Shown here piece by piece: positions 1 to 10,870 of a stretch of 42,335 nt of DNA. The notes below the pieces were generated by a model that ran no database searches, was not told the DNA's origin, and worked only from the letters and a program-made list of their open reading frames with translations. Location of the stretch: assembly GCA_026260175.1 (NCBI GenBank), contig JAKCWW010001774.1, positions 20,563 through 62,897 on the forward strand. The letters run 5' to 3'. The stretch's first letter is position 1; every line of letters begins with the position of its first letter. The DNA comes from Reticulitermes lucifugus. Lineage: Eukaryota > Arthropoda > Insecta > Blattodea > Rhinotermitidae. The position numbers were made by a program, and so were the translations under genes.

Positions 1-449
1 TTGGGCCTAAGAGGGACGAGGTAACAGGAGAGTGGAGAAGACTACATAACGAGGAACTTTATGCTGTGTACTCATCAAATATTATTCGCGTGATCAAATC
101 AAGAAGAATGAGGTAGGCGGGGCATGTAGCTCATATGGAGGAGTGGAGAGGAGATGTGCATACATGGTTTTGGTGGGGAAACCTGGGGGAAGGAGACCAC
201 TTAGAAGACCTAGGTGTAGTTGGGAGGATAATATTAAAATGGATCTTCAAGAAGTGGGGTGGTGAGGCATGGACAGGATTGATCTGGTTCAGAAAAGGGA
301 CAGGTGGCGGGTTCTGGTGAATGCGGCAATGGACCTTCGGGTTCCATAAAATGCGTGGAATTTCTTGACTAGCTGAGGACATGTTAGCTTCTGAAGAAGG
401 ACTCTGCTTCATGGAGTTAGTTAACTATACTTTACCTTTACCTTCCTAA
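1..449 (+). mobile_element. LINE-1 family, copy a: 3' end of a non-LTR retrotransposon (RT C-terminus and 3' UTR), truncated by the window edge
   Basis: Translation shows the tail of a reverse-transcriptase ORF common in insect LINEs: EWRRLHNEELY, then a stop where a Trp is expected before AGHVA, then in another frame [19 protein letters not shown] and [17 protein letters not shown]. It is therefore dead, with at least one frameshift and one nonsense change. The 3' UTR ends in GTTAGTTA followed by two CTTTACC units near 430-449. Four other copies of the same 3' end occur in the window (8045, 16195, 31975 and 40215), all on this strand. The family is recognised from the conserved protein tail; its clade (Jockey, CR1 or RTE) cannot be settled from this fragment. 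Confidence 0.85.
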
Positions 450-2228
450 CAAAATGTCAGGATCGTAAGCTAGAACACTATTACTGACAAGACTATTACT
501 TCCGTTTCTTAAATTCGTACTTGTGCCTTACCCGTGTTATTGATGAAGGTAAATTATGACCATAAAGTTGGTGGTCTCTACTGGTATGACATTAATATCA
601 ATTTTTATAAAAATTTATCGATTGATTTAATGGAAATTTCATTAAGAGTGCAGACACACGGTTATTTTGCTACCACGTGTGTAGTTTTTCTTATAGTATG
701 AGGAAAGTATGTCACATGTGGATCTTGTTGAAATAAATGGTATGATGACGTGAATGGGGTAAAGCTCGCTCAGGAAACGATTTTGTTGTGGCGGTGATAA
801 ACGTACTGGTTTTCTACAGCAGTTTGCCTGTAGTTGTTGAGCAATGAGCTAAGAAGTGTGAAATTTGTGCCTTCAGCCACTAGCGGACAAGACAGCAGCA
901 CTATGTATTTAGTTGACAGGTTCCTTTCTTGCGTGAAAAGCAAGTGTGTGCTGCATGTACTGTCCCGGTGAATTTATAAGGATAAAAGTCTGAAGGTGAC
1001 ATGAACAACTGAACGGTTTGTATGCTGTCAGCGTTTCAGCCCTCTTGATAACTTAGAGAGGCTTCAGCTTGGCGATGTATTGAATGCTACCAGTTTCATG
1101 TGGCATTTAGCACTACCTGTTCGTGTTTAGAATACGCATGTCCTGTGTATATTTGAAGCTGTAAATTAAACATGGCATTTGTATAATTTAAACATTACAG
1201 TTAAATGAACCCTGATGACATTACAAATGTAGCATTTATTTAACGAGACTAGTATTGCAGACTTTTAGATCCTTCGAGAGTCAGTCTCCATAGACCTTAC
1301 ATACGCAGATATTTCATTTTAAATTGTTTTTTATTTCCTAGATTTAGATTTGGATCAAATTTCTTGAATTTCAGTTGTTCGTGAATTAAATTCCTCTATT
1401 TTCCGTCACCGATGGCGAAGTTCTTCGTCATTGCCACTAGGAGCGCTTTGCAAGTAGTAATACAAAATGGCGCTGCCATAAGGGCATATCTGATTGATGT
1501 TGGCACTTTAAGTATTACTGTCTTACTGCCCGGTTACACTGTTTGCACTGTGTGGGCTAGTGCTAGTGTAAAACTTATATCTGCGTCTGTGTCCGAGAAA
1601 TGTACTCGTCAACAACAGATTTGACCACGTGATGCTGTTGATCAGCTGACAAGGGCGCAGGCAAGGATGTATTTCATTTACAATAATGAGTTTACAATAA
1701 ATTCGAATATGTGAATGCTGCGGATGTGTCCTCTTCCAGATGTCACATAATGTCGCAAAAGAATAAACTCTCAGACCGGAACTTTCCTTACACAATTGCC
1801 TTCGACATTTATATCGAGTGGCGAATATAGAAAGGGATTACTAAGACACAAGTCTGTAGAATGGAAGGGTGGTGAAACTGGCTTGGGGTTTTGTTTAGTG
1901 ACGGGATGCAGAACTATCAGTATTAAAACTTTAGAGACTCTACCAAGCGTACTTATTTTTTATTAACTCTGTAAAGCACAGAGGTATCTATGTGTGTCAT
2001 CTGCTTTAACATTAAATCCTCTGCGTTTTACCCACAGAGTGCGTTTAAGAGCTTCATATGGGTCTCAGAACAGATACCAATTATTTGCCTATAGGCTACT
2101 GATCGATTCGTCTTCATAATGGAGATGAAGTGTGCTTTCTGTGACAGAAGTTGTTAGTATTTTAACGTGGATTTCAGCTTTCAGAGAATTAATGTGCTAG
2201 GTGAATGTAACAGATCTGTATAAAATAT
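450..2228. other. No gene or repeat recognised
   Basis: AT-rich sequence upstream of the NfI exon. Short open frames such as the 70-codon one at 1412-1624 show no conserved motif, no splice context and no similarity to other parts of the window. The preceding NFI exon, which should end in the conserved RRIDCLRQADK-type sequence, was looked for here and not found, so it lies further upstream. Confidence 0.5.
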
Positions 2229-2500
2229 AGTGACTAGGTTGCGGGCTTGAGGGTCTGAAGTTCGAATTCCTGCATAGGCAGGAGATTTTTTTTTATTTTT
2301 CAAAACATTCAGACGGGCTCTGGGGCCCACTCAGCCTCCTATTCAGCGGATACCGGGGTTCTTTCGCTGGGGTGAAGCGGTTGGGGTGTGATGTTGACCA
2401 CTTACGTCTATCTAGTGCCGAGGTTAAGAATGAGTGGGCTATACCTCTACTCACCCGATATGCCGTCATGGCGTGGACAGGGACAACTTACCTTTACCTT
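2229..2500 (+). mobile_element. SINE A copy (tRNA-related head, conserved body, CTTTACC tail)
   Basis: The head carries a box-B-like GTTCGAATTCC. The body reads CTCAGCCTCCTATTCAGCGG, then GGGGTGAAGCGG, and GCCGAGGTTAAGAATGAGTG. It closes with a GGACAGGGACAA block and a CTTACCTTTACC tail. The same order of blocks is found at 3765-4050, 5830-6085, 9285-9560, 23860-24035, 25480-25740 and 26790-27065. It looks like a Pol III-transcribed non-autonomous retroposon; box A is poorly preserved in this copy. Confidence 0.75.
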
Positions 2501-3054
2501 TTTTATGGAGAGTAATTAGGAAAGCAGTCCCTTGAAGATGCTTGTCTGATGTAGTCAGGTCAGTTGCGGTTGTCGCTGATGTAAATGACTATAACCAAGT
2601 GCCGGATGCGGATATAGGAGACGGCTACATCTTGGTACATTTCTTGTGCTTTATGTCCAACGTACATGGAAGTCTCAACGAAAAACTCAACTCATCTGCT
2701 GGGGCTGTGTTGTATTTTATTTTTTATTATTTTCTCGCAGTTATTCTTCCACATTTTTTTCCCCCGCAACATAATATATGTTCTTATGATTTCATCGTCA
2801 TCGTCATTGGCGGTACACATTTTTTTCAGTAATATAGGAGCCGCCTCAAAATTCAAGGCTTCTGAATGGTGAACATGAAACAAGGTCCACAGTGAAGACC
2901 CACAAATACCGTACAAAGTCGCCCGGTCTACCTGGCGCTCGGGATTTGTGCACCCCTGATCATCCTCATCTTGGTAAACATTGGCATTAGACGGAGAAAT
3001 CTGGTGACGAAAAAGTGCGGAGGCTAGGGCCCGAAATTTGGCTGTCATGCGTAT

Positions 3055-3096
<42 letters not shown>

Positions 3097-3456
3097 ATCA
3101 TCATTTCTGTTACTATTGTTAACAATATTGTAAACTGTGTACTCCGTAACGCAATACACAGACTTCGCCAAGGTGTTTTTCACATTCAAAATATGACAGG
3201 CCTCACAATACACGCATGAATGTAATTTCATTTACGCTGCTAAGGAAAGTACGATTTTTCCTGCACCGATTTGACGAAAACCACGAATGTTAAACAGCAC
3301 TGTGTTTAGATCTCTAATACCGAATTTCCCCCATGTAGGACAATTGATATAGACAGTACGGGGAGGAATTCATGTATGTTCTTAGGTAGGGCTTGTTTGG
3401 ATTTTGCCGCTGTGACTAAGATTCTGTCTTTATTGAGACAAGATTTGGGGTTTCAG
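2501..3456. other. Intronic sequence before the NfI exon; no gene recognised
   Basis: Contains the TAG microsatellite and otherwise unremarkable AT-rich sequence. The 179-codon minus-strand open frame here is an artefact: it reads the TAG repeat as poly-leucine and shows no domain. Confidence 0.5.
3061..3094. repeat. (TAG)11 microsatellite
   Basis: Eleven uninterrupted TAG units about 360 bases upstream of the NfI exon. Confidence 0.95.
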
Positions 3457-3640
3457 GTATGGCGTCTCGACCTGGTGATGGTCATCTTATTCAAAGCTAT
3501 TCCCCTCGAGAGTACAGATGGGGAACGCCTCGAAAAGTCCCCAGAGTGTGCTCATCCTGGCCTCTGCGTCAACCCGTACCACATCAACGTATCCGTCCGT
3601 GAGCTGGACCTCTACCTGGCGAATTTCATCAACAGTCACG
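3457..3640 (+). CDS. NfI: Nuclear factor I (NfI) internal exon: C-terminal half of the MH1-like DNA-binding domain
   Basis: This 184-nt exon encodes 61 residues from [13 protein letters not shown] to LANFINSH and contains the NFI signatures [22 protein letters not shown] and RELDLYL. NFI proteins are nuclear, site-specific transcription factors whose N-terminal domain is related to the SMAD MH1 fold. Cys and His of CVNPYH match MH1 zinc ligands, and the Cys in KSPEC is a likely third. Acceptor: GGGTTTCAG ending at 3456, at the K/VWRLDL boundary that I recall as an exon boundary in vertebrate NFI. Donor: G|GTGAGT at 3641. It starts in phase 0 and ends with one extra base (phase 1). NFI, not SMAD, is chosen because SMADs lack the [19 protein letters not shown] segment. 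Flanking exons of the DNA-binding domain are outside the window on the 5' side. Confidence 0.95.
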
Positions 3641-3764
3641 GTGAGTGGAATGCGCACGCGAATTTAAAATTAGCTCATCCTCAGACGGAGGGCGATCACC
3701 TGACTTGCCGCTCCCTCTGAGTGTTTAGTATAGGTTGCTTATGTGGATTATGCAGTTAAGGCAA

Positions 3765-4050
3765 AGGTAAACTTATCCCTGTACGCGCCGTGAAGGCATA
3801 CAGGAGAAATGGAGGAATATCTCCACTCATTCTTAACCTCGGCGCTAGATGGAAGTGAGTGGCCAGCCTCAAGCCTTTTACTGCAGGAGAAATACCCCTC
3901 CGGTTCCCACTGAATAGGACGCTGGTTGCGCCCCAGAGCCGATCTGGATGTTTTGGAGAATAGATAAGTGTCTTCCCCCTGCCGGGATTTGAACCCCGAA
4001 TCCTCCAATCCGTAGCCTCGTCATTATACTGGCTACGCTACCTCGGCGCC
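3765..4050 (-). mobile_element. SINE A copy, inverted, about 125 bp downstream of the NfI exon
   Basis: Read on the minus strand: GGTTCAAATCCCGGCAGGGG (box B), then CAACCAGCGTCCTATTCAG, CCGAGGTTAAGAATGAGTGG and a GTACAGGGATAA block with a TTTACCTTTGCC tail. This is one of the better preserved copies and includes a tRNA-like head with box-A-like GGCGTAGCCAGTATAATGACG. Confidence 0.8.
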
Positions 4051-4184
4051 TAATGAAGGAGGCAGTAGGTTTTCCAGAATTTTTGGAAGCTCTTATCCTT
4101 TCAACGTTCTGCAGCATTTGGAAGTCACAGTTCTTTAGCCATAAAAGTCATGAAATCCATCTAAGCAACACATAACCAGTGAGC

Positions 4185-4275
4185 GCGGAGCTGATACATG
4201 CGCACAGACGGACAGACAGACATGACGAAGCTTATAGGCGCTTTTCGCGACTATGCGAACGCGCCCAAGAATCAA
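4185..4275 (-). repeat. Repeat F fragment
   Basis: Shares ACGGACAGACAGACATGACGA and the nearby GCGAACGCGCCCAAGAAT-type end with the terminus of the longer repeat F copy at 7370-7915 (there GACATGACGAAGCGAATAG and GCGATCGCGCCTAAAAT). Only the end of the element is present. Confidence 0.5.
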
Positions 4276-4284
4276 GTTCTTACT

Positions 4285-4570
4285 TAAGAGAAAAATGCGC
4301 TACAAGCTGGAACTTCGCGGGTTCGATACCGGATAGGGTCATTGGAATTTTTTATTGACTTAGTCCTTCCGGCCGCACTATGGCCCTGGGTTCGACTCAG
4401 TCTTTAACAGAAATGAATACAACGGATATCTCCTGAGGGTAAAGGCGGCCGGTGCGTAGGGCTGACAACCTTTCCACCTTCATGTGCCGATAGTCTGGAA
4501 ATTCTGGGAGCCTCAACCTCCTGGAGCTCTAAGGGTCTGTCCAGACCTGTACAGGGATACCTTTACCTTC
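4285..4570 (+). mobile_element. SINE C copy (tRNA-derived)
   Basis: Head with box B GCGGGTTCGATACCGG, body TCCTTCCGGCCGCACTATGG, GGTAAAGGCGGCCGGTGCG and CCTCAACCTCCTGGAGC, and tail TACCTTTACCTT. Other copies are at 10027-10293, 23024-23300, 30990-31225 and 41640-41875. The tRNA part resembles a Lys/Ile-type tRNA in the better copies, but the anticodon arm is too decayed here to assign. Confidence 0.8.
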
Positions 4571-4620
4571 TAGTTAGTTAGTTAGTTAATTAGTCAGTCA
4601 GTCAGTTAGTTAATTAGTTT
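4571..4620. repeat. (TTAG)n/(TCAG)n simple repeat attached to the SINE C tail
   Basis: Four TTAG units, then AATTAGTCAGTCAGTCAG and more TTAG units, directly following the CTTTACC tail of the SINE C copy. LINE-1 copies a and d end in the same GTTA/TTAG tail. Confidence 0.85.
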
Positions 4621-5329
4621 AACGACGCTGTCAGTAGCTCGTACTGTGGTTGTTTCTCATTTTCGCCATGTGTACCTCTCCATTCTTTTTGTGTGTCAGT
4701 GTTAACAGTATTAAGTATAAAGTTCCACATTTCTACCAGGCGCCATCAGTCATTTGAGGCCAAGAAAGTCAAGTTGCTGCGGGGCCGGGAAGGGGGGGTT
4801 AAGTAAGGGTCAGAATGACCAGACTTCTCACTCCTAGCACAAAAGTAGTGTTGATGACGCCTAAAAACAGATCGTCCAACAGTTCACAGCGGGGTTACGA
4901 CCCCCTTAACCCCTTCCGCTTTGGGCTTGTCATTGTACTGAGGCAAAGATTTGGACAGCTCGCTGTGTGGGGATAACGTGAAGGCTGCAGCGAGAGTTCT
5001 GTGGCAAGTCCACACACTGCTTCTTGCTTTAAAGCCGGATGACGACAAAGGAAGATAAAAGCTTGTACTTGCCGCCCGAATCTGATACCCAGATATCTGC
5101 AAAAACAGTAGACCTATATGTAAGTCGTTTTGTGCTGTTATTGTATTATTTTTATACTCTCATGGAAAAGTAATGTATTGTGGTCGCAGTCAGGATTTTA
5201 ATTCAAGGGAAAGTTTCAAGTCTATCCTTGGGAGGGAGTTATCTGATAGACCCCACAAAGAAATACGTTTCTTTTTGGCACTATATTCGTGTCATTTTGT
5301 GATGCTGTGCTGACTTATGTTTTCATGCC
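4621..5329. other. No gene or repeat recognised
   Basis: Intronic sequence. The 72-codon minus-strand frame at 4884-5102 has no recognisable motif. Confidence 0.4.
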
Positions 5330-5640
5330 ACCATAAGACTGCATCTTGCTATGCCTTATTTGCACAGTATGTTTAAGAAAGACACGAATAAGGGAATTGT
5401 GTCTGTATGTCCATCCTCGCGTTTCAACTCTGAAAATTCTGAACGGATTTTGATAAAATTTGGCACGTGTGACATGCAGTTGGATACCACCCGTAAGTCG
5501 TACGTTTTAATTTTCTGTAATCGATAATAAAAACTAGACAGACACACGATTATCTGACATGGGAGTGACACTAGCGCTGCTTTCGATATCCAGTAATTAT
5601 ACAGATGTTTCATTATATGACGCTGGGTAAGCCCGGCGTA
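5330..5640 (+). repeat. Dispersed repeat with the CGGATTTTGATAAAATTTGG motif
   Basis: The core GAACGGATTTTGATAAAATT is shared in spirit with repeat F (GACGGATTTTGATGAAATTGG at about 27945). Both also have a run of short TGTCTGTnTGTCC words upstream. The rest does not align with repeat F, so it is treated as a related or separate family. It encodes nothing recognisable. Confidence 0.45.
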
Positions 5641-5829
5641 AGCACTGAACTAATCTCGGTCTGCCGGCTTTTACTGGCATGTTCGCAGCATCATAATTTG
5701 AAACCCCTCTAGTAACCTAATATTAGTAGCCATAAGAACTATAAAAATCAGTAGCAGCTGAAGTATTAACGGAATTTATAGACTAATGATAACCTGTAGT
5801 CATATCCGTAGAGACGGTCACCCCCTAAC

Positions 5830-6085
5830 ATGCCTTGAAGACACTAAGGAGGGTTGAGGTACAGGTCTGTTCATTGCTAATCTCGGAGCTGGATGGGGAT
5901 GGGTGGTCAACGCCATGGTCCAGACACTCTACACCCGAAAAGATTGCCGTTTACCCATTGTGGAGGAGGCTGGGTGGATCCCAGGGCCGGTCTAGACGGG
6001 TATGCAGCAGAGAAAATCTCTTGCTTCCGCCTGGCTTGGAATCCAGGAACGTCGAGCCCGTAGCAAGTCTGACTGCCCCACAGTA
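5830..6085 (-). mobile_element. SINE A copy, inverted
   Basis: The minus strand reads GAGATTTTCTCTGCTGCATA, GACCGGCCCTGGGATCCACC, CAGCCTCCTCCACAATGGG and GTTGACCACCCATCCCCATC, matching the copy at 26790-27065 block for block. Its 3' end is missing the CTTTACC tail, and SINE B has inserted just beyond its 5' end (6105). Confidence 0.75.
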
Positions 6086-6104
6086 AGCAAAGTAACCATA
6101 GTAA

Positions 6105-6388
6105 AGGCCGTGCCATGGCTCAGGCGGTTAGTCGCCGGCCTCTCACCGCGAAGGCCCGGGTTCGATCCCGGGTCAGTCCATGTGGGATTTGTAGTGGACA
6201 AAGTGGCACTGGGACAGGTTTTTCCCGGAGTACTTCTGTTTTCCTCTGTCAATTTCATTCCACCGGTGCTCCACTACACGGAAAAACGAAAAAAACGAAT
6301 CATCTTCATCACAGGGTTACACAATAAGCCTGAAGGTTGCGGTGCGTCCGTAGCATCTGCTGCGGGGCCCTTCACCACAAAAAAAATT
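6105..6388 (+). mobile_element. SINE B copy, full length with target-site duplication
   Basis: The tRNA-derived head has box A TGGCTCAGGCGGTTAGTCG and box B GGGTTCGATCCCGGGTC. The body contains GGACAAAGTGGCACTGGGAC and TCCACCGGTGCTCCA, ending GCGTCCGTAGCATCTGCTGC, GGGGCCCTTCACCAC and poly(A). It is flanked by ATAGTAA at 6098-6104 and 6389-6395, a 7-bp target-site duplication. This is among the best-preserved copies, which suggests a relatively recent insertion. Confidence 0.9.
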
Positions 6389-6395
6389 ATAGTAA

Positions 6396-7369
6396 TGAGA
6401 CGCTGGTTACATATGAATGAAAGCTGTTCATAACAGCCATCCCATCCAGTGACCAATGAGGGTTGTCTACGCACAGTGAGGCAGAAAGTGAACCTAACCA
6501 TGCACGTCTGTGCCCTATAATGCTGATGTTAGGATTGCGTGCACTTATACCCCTCTTCCCCTGAACGTCTTTATGGCGTGATGCAAAATTAAACACAGAG
6601 ACAAATTTGTCATTTTATTAGCGTATACATGTATAAATTCTGCACACTTTCATTTCCGCGTCTGCCTTCTCAGCATTATTGTCTTTGTGCAAGGTGCTTG
6701 AAGGCCAAAGCTTCAGCAAGCGGACTGGCTGTGTACTAATGCGCCTGATTTGTATTCCGGAGCTATGCTATTCGAATCTTGGCAAGGTCATCGGCTATCT
6801 TCAGTGATGTACAGACACTCCCCGACTTAAGCAATAGTTACGTTCCGGAAGATCCGACGCAAGTCGGAATTGAGTATGCATATGGGCAACTGCATGTCTA
6901 TATACAAGGGAGTCTAGTTGGAAATCGAACTACCAACACACTGGGACCTAACCGCCTGCAGCATGACCGCCCCGCCGCCTGCCCTATCGCCCAGCAGTAG
7001 CCTATTCTTCCTCCACCTTCGTGTCATTGTCCTTTCATTCCAGCGAGGACAAATTCGGCGCCCGGCTCAAAAATAGTCTTTTTTTTTCAGAATTTTTTTA
7101 CTTTTTAAAAATTGCGTAAGTCTGAAATTGTGAAATTTGAAATTTCTTTAAGTCGGGGAGTGGGTTTATTTCGCAGATAGTACCTCGTAACATGCCACGG
7201 CTGTCTTCTTCCCCGTTCTTTACAGTTTATTCTGCATCATATTTTTGACGATGAAGATTCACTGAAGCAGAAGTTAGTAAAAGATTTTTAATTATGTCCC
7301 GCTGCGCTGACTGTGAACAACTGAGTGCGAATAGACACGGAGCAGTGTCTCGTTGTGTGTTGTATGGCT
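6396..7369. other. No gene recognised; poorly resolved repeat debris
   Basis: Around 6715-6800 a sequence with CGGACTGGC and CTATTCGAATCTTGGC looks like a very decayed tRNA-like head. Nothing else is recognised. Confidence 0.35.
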
Positions 7370-7915
7370 TTTGTAGCTCTTTGTTAAGCAAGACAGGCAA
7401 CGTACAGATAACGTAATTTTGAGGCGCGTTCGCTTAACCATTGTTGCCGTTTAAAAGCAATAATTATTACATATTCTGAGTGTATGTTTGTAGCCTTAGT
7501 TATCCAGTATGCAAAGCGCATGTGCCGTATTATATTGTCATCTGTGGGCTGTCTGGCTGTACCATATTTTTCCACATTACCTCATAAACGGCACGATTTT
7601 CGGTAAAAGGTTATCGAACATAAAGTGTGTGTTTTTTGTTTTCTCTATAACTTTGGTCTGAAACATTTCTCATTCTAAGAAGAATTCAGCGAGATATTTT
7701 CATAAATGTACGTAGGTCTTCATGTAACTTACCCGTTATTTTTGTCAGATTTTAATGAATCTTGAATTTTCTCGACAGATTTTTTAAAGGTACTCATATA
7801 TGAGATTTCATGAAAATCCGTCCAGTGGGAGCCAAGTTGTTCAATGCGGACCTACAGACGGACAGAAGGCAAACAGACATGACGAAGCGAATAGTCGTTC
7901 TTCACAATTTGGCGA
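7370..7915 (-). repeat. Repeat F, long copy (inverted relative to the copy at 27850)
   Basis: The minus strand aligns over about 540 bases with 27850-28380: TGGACGGATTTTCATGAAAT, AATCTGTCGAGAAAAT, ATCTCGCTGAATTCTTCT, AAATCGTGCCGTTTATGAG and the frame DDNIIRHMRFAYWITKAT are shared. The shared peptide frame is open in both copies, but it is short and has no known domain. It is a dispersed element of unknown class, with no transposase or RT. Confidence 0.8.
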
Positions 7916-8044
7916 TCGCGCCTAAAATTGCTACCGTTTGAGGCTGCTGAGGAGATTGTGACTCGTTAGAAGTGAGAACAAGGAAGTAAGAGAACCGTGG
8001 AGCAGTCGCTGCTCTTAGGATGATGTGGTGAAGGGGGCTAAGGG

Positions 8045-8310
8045 GAGGGGGGAGATATGAAGGTCTATGGGAAATGTGTACGTAATTTTGGTGGGGGGAC
8101 GTTGAGGGAAGGAACCACCTAAGACATTTCACTGTAGCTTGCAGAATCCTAGGCCAAATAAAATGAATCTTAAATTAACTGGGTGCGAAGGTGTGAACAG
8201 GATTTTACTGGCTGAGGACATTGTCAATTTGTGGGCTTTTGTGAACGCTGTAATGAACCTGATTGTTCCATAAAAGCTGTGAACTTCTTCACCAACCGAG
8301 AAACTGTGAA
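8045..8310 (+). mobile_element. LINE-1 family, copy b: strongly decayed 3' end
   Basis: Aligns with copy a from its TATGGAGGAG...GTGCATACATGG segment through AAAATGGATCTTCAA to CGGGTTCCATAAAATGCGTG, but with many substitutions and small gaps. The ending GAACTTCTTCACCAACCGAG corresponds to GGAATTTCTTGACTAGCTGAG. This is the oldest-looking copy of the five. Confidence 0.6.
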
Positions 8311-9284
8311 ATTATTGTTCAAACCCCTCACCTTGTGCTTTATTATCAAATTTTATTACATGCCAGTGAGTTGCTTTGTTGATCACCTAGTCAGTCAGTA
8401 AATTCTACAGATATTTGGTCGGTTACTGGTTTTTGAGGGCGAACCACGCAGTCTGTTAAACGAATGAAATATTTGTGTATGTGTGTGTTAAAGAAAGCAC
8501 AGAGTAGAACTGCTAATCCTCTGTCTTTTGTGCTTGTACTGTATGACAAAAAAATCAATCCCTGATAGGTCTATGCGCCATGCGTATTGATCAATCGTTA
8601 GGTTCTCCCAAAACCGAAGCAGGGCAGTTAGAAAATCTTGAAAGGGTGGTGTATGGGCGGGATACTAGGGGGAGAAGAATATTTGGCTAGCACCCAGGGT
8701 AGAACTTCAGTCCTTCTCCCCGCCTTCCACTACGCACACACACACAAACACACACACAGACCTCTTTTCAAATAACGTAGGAGTTACCAGCAGTTACCAT
8801 TTCCGAAATAAAAAAAAACTTGGGTGATTAAATCAGTCAGGATTACAATAACAGATGGATGTCTATATTTCCGTTTTCGTTGAGTAAAACAAAAAGTTTT
8901 TTTTTAATTATCGGAGGAATGTGGGGGAAGGAGGGAGAGTGTGCTGTAAAATTTTGAGTTTGTTTTCACTGCTGCCCGATCGTTTGACCGCAATTAAGAA
9001 AACGCAAACTCGGTTATCGAATACTAATGTAAGGTTGGTCAGCGCACTGGTGAATTGCTTGTTAAGCTGCTCGCAGAGCTGAACAGTTGTGTTCATTTCC
9101 GTTATCTAAAGTCTGTTATTGTGACTGTCCTGATCTTAAACTGGTGTGTGTGTGTGTTCAGGGGGGGGGGTTCAGTTTTGTTATAAGGGTAATTACACTT
9201 GCTGCTAACAGACATCAACTGGGTGCCTGTCATTGTTTAACATAATACATAGCTGCTTGGGTTACCGCGTTTTATTACTTGCAA
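8311..9284. other. No gene or repeat recognised
   Basis: Contains short (AC)n near 8738-8758, A/T runs and a (GT)n-poly(G) tract near 9145-9171. No conserved coding signal was seen on either strand. Confidence 0.4.
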
Positions 9285-9560
9285 AAGTAAAGGTGTCCCT
9301 TGACTGACATGAAGACGTGTGTGGAGTGGAGATATAGCTCCACTCATTCTTAAACTTGACTTTAGTTGGAGGTGAGTTGTCAGCTTCAAATTCCAGCCGC
9401 TTTACATTCAGTGGAAAGGCCACCCCGCTATCAGTGTCATAAGAGGCTGGGTGGACCGTAGAGCCGGACTGTGCGTTGTGGGATTGGAAGGTCTCTTTTC
9501 TGTGCCGGGAATGGAACCACGATTTTTCGGTCGTACAGCTGTACAATAGTGACTATACTT
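9285..9560 (-). mobile_element. SINE A copy, inverted and decayed
   Basis: The minus strand gives GTGGTTCCATTCCCGGCACA, CCACCCAGCCTCTTATGACA, AGCGGCTGGAATTTGAAGCT and AAGTTTAAGAATGAGTGGAG. The order of blocks matches SINE A, with more substitutions than most copies. Confidence 0.7.
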
Positions 9561-9689
9561 ACTACGCTAGTTTGATTTCTGTTGAGACTTGTTTATTTGA
9601 GAAAATAGGCGCTAAATCATAATTTTGTTAATATCTGTCGAATTTTATTAATATTAATATGTTTGCCTTTGAATTTCGTTCTTATGGGG

Positions 9690-9890
9690 TATGACGTTGT
9701 GTCATGGGGTAAGCGGAACCCGACGTTTCGAAGGAACGCACAGCCTTCATCTTCAGAGGTCAATAATTGCTGGGCGAATTTACGTTTCAAAATGTCAGGA
9801 TCCGATTACCCCGCGACGCATCGTTCATATCCCAGAAGAAAGCAGTCCTTGGCTACACCGCTGCCAAAACTTTAAAACTCGCAAACTTAC
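9690..9890 (+). mobile_element. MITE G, partial copy
   Basis: Its second half translates to a frame with HIPEESSPWLHRCQNFKTRK, closely similar to the ends of MITE G at 31284-31505 (CCCAGAAGAACGGAG). The first half carries the inverted CGACGTTTCG-hairpin-CTTCAG motif (9723-9756). The left terminal repeat is not clear, so this copy looks partial. It is non-coding; the open frame is a property of the repeat. Confidence 0.6.
9723..9756 (-). other. Recurrent hairpin motif, copy 1
   Basis: A 34-nt motif: CTGAAGAT, then GAAGG, a nine-base loop, CCTTC and GAAACGT. It is one of several such hairpins listed in this window, lying inside MITE G. Confidence 0.7.
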
Positions 9891-10026
9891 CTTTTTCCTA
9901 ATTTTCTGCTTGGTTTAGGATGGATTTGAAGGACGTTTAATATTCCATCTCAAACCACCCTCTAAATAAACCCTTCCTTCCTCATATTACTGAATACGTG
10001 TAAGTGAACGCGGTAGTTCATGTGTT

Positions 10027-10293
10027 AAAAGGAATCCCTGGACAGGACCTGAGGGTTCCAGGAGGTTAAGGCTCCCAGATTTCCATACAGTCGGGACATG
10101 AAGGTGGTAAGGTTGTCAGCAATACGCACCGACCGCGTTTACCCCCCAGGAAATATTCCTGGTACTCATTTTCTGTTAGAGGCTGAGTCCACTCCATGGC
10201 CATAGTGCGGCCGGAAGGATTATATCAATGAAAAAGTCCAACCTTCTTGCTTTTAGCGCACTGCCTCAACCAACTGCGTCACCGCGTGCGCCC
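10027..10293 (-). mobile_element. SINE C copy, inverted, with target-site duplication
   Basis: The sequence has CTTCCGGCCGCACTATGGCC on the minus strand, CCAGGAATATTTCCTGGGG and a box-A-like GCGGTGACGCAGTTGGTTG. The flanks AGTTCATGTGTT (10015-10026) and AGTTCATATGTT (10294-10305) form a 12-bp target-site duplication with one mismatch. The GGTTCGATTCCC box B is eroded in this copy. Confidence 0.85.
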
Positions 10294-10719
10294 AGTTCAT
10301 ATGTTGCATGATAAATATTTTAGCAGGAGTACTTACTCGTACGCTAATTTATAACGTGCAGATTGTCACTGTTAATATAACATTACCATAGATAGTAGTT
10401 ATTTAATGCTGCATAAAAATTGTTTAAATTGCATGTGTTAATTACGTATCTATAACAGTGACCGAATTTTAATTCCTGCAGTGAAAATATGCAGGACTCA
10501 GTCGATTATGAATGAGTTACTACTCGTATGACGTTTGTAAAACCCGCTTATATGCGTGCTTGATAATCGGTTACTCTGTCACATTTCTGAGACTTGTACA
10601 AAAGTATTCACACACACACACAAAGGACCACGTGTCTCCTACGTAAAAGCAGCAACAGACGTTTAACATAGGAGAGGCCACCAGAAAGTTTGTGTGTGGA
10701 AGTGACTTGGGCTTTGTCC

Positions 10720-10870
10720 ATGGTTTGTCCCCAGTCTGTCACCGCGTGGCCCGAGCGCGATCCCAGGCCAGTCCACATGGGATCAGTTGCGGAAAAAGTG
10801 ACACTGGGACGGGATTTTCTTTGCGTACTCCAATTTTCCCTTACAAATATCATTTCACCAGTGCTCAATA
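10720..10870 (+). mobile_element. SINE B fragment, decayed
   Basis: Contains CTGTCACCGCGTGGCCCGAG, GCGATCCCAGGCCAGTCCAC, GTGACACTGGGACGGGAT and TTTCACCAGTGCTC in the order of SINE B. The 5' third and the poly(A) end are not recognisable. Confidence 0.7.

Noticed and set aside
1412-1624. Alternative first exon of NfI
   Set aside because: The following exon starts inside the DNA-binding domain, so a first exon here would make a domain without its N-terminal half; no supporting donor or motif.
2692-3231. 179-codon minus-strand open frame
   Set aside because: Its length comes from the TAG microsatellite read as poly-Leu; no domain, codon signal or splice context.
6105-6180. Functional tRNA gene within SINE B
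   Set aside because: The same head plus body occurs five times with flanking duplications, so it is a SINE promoter.
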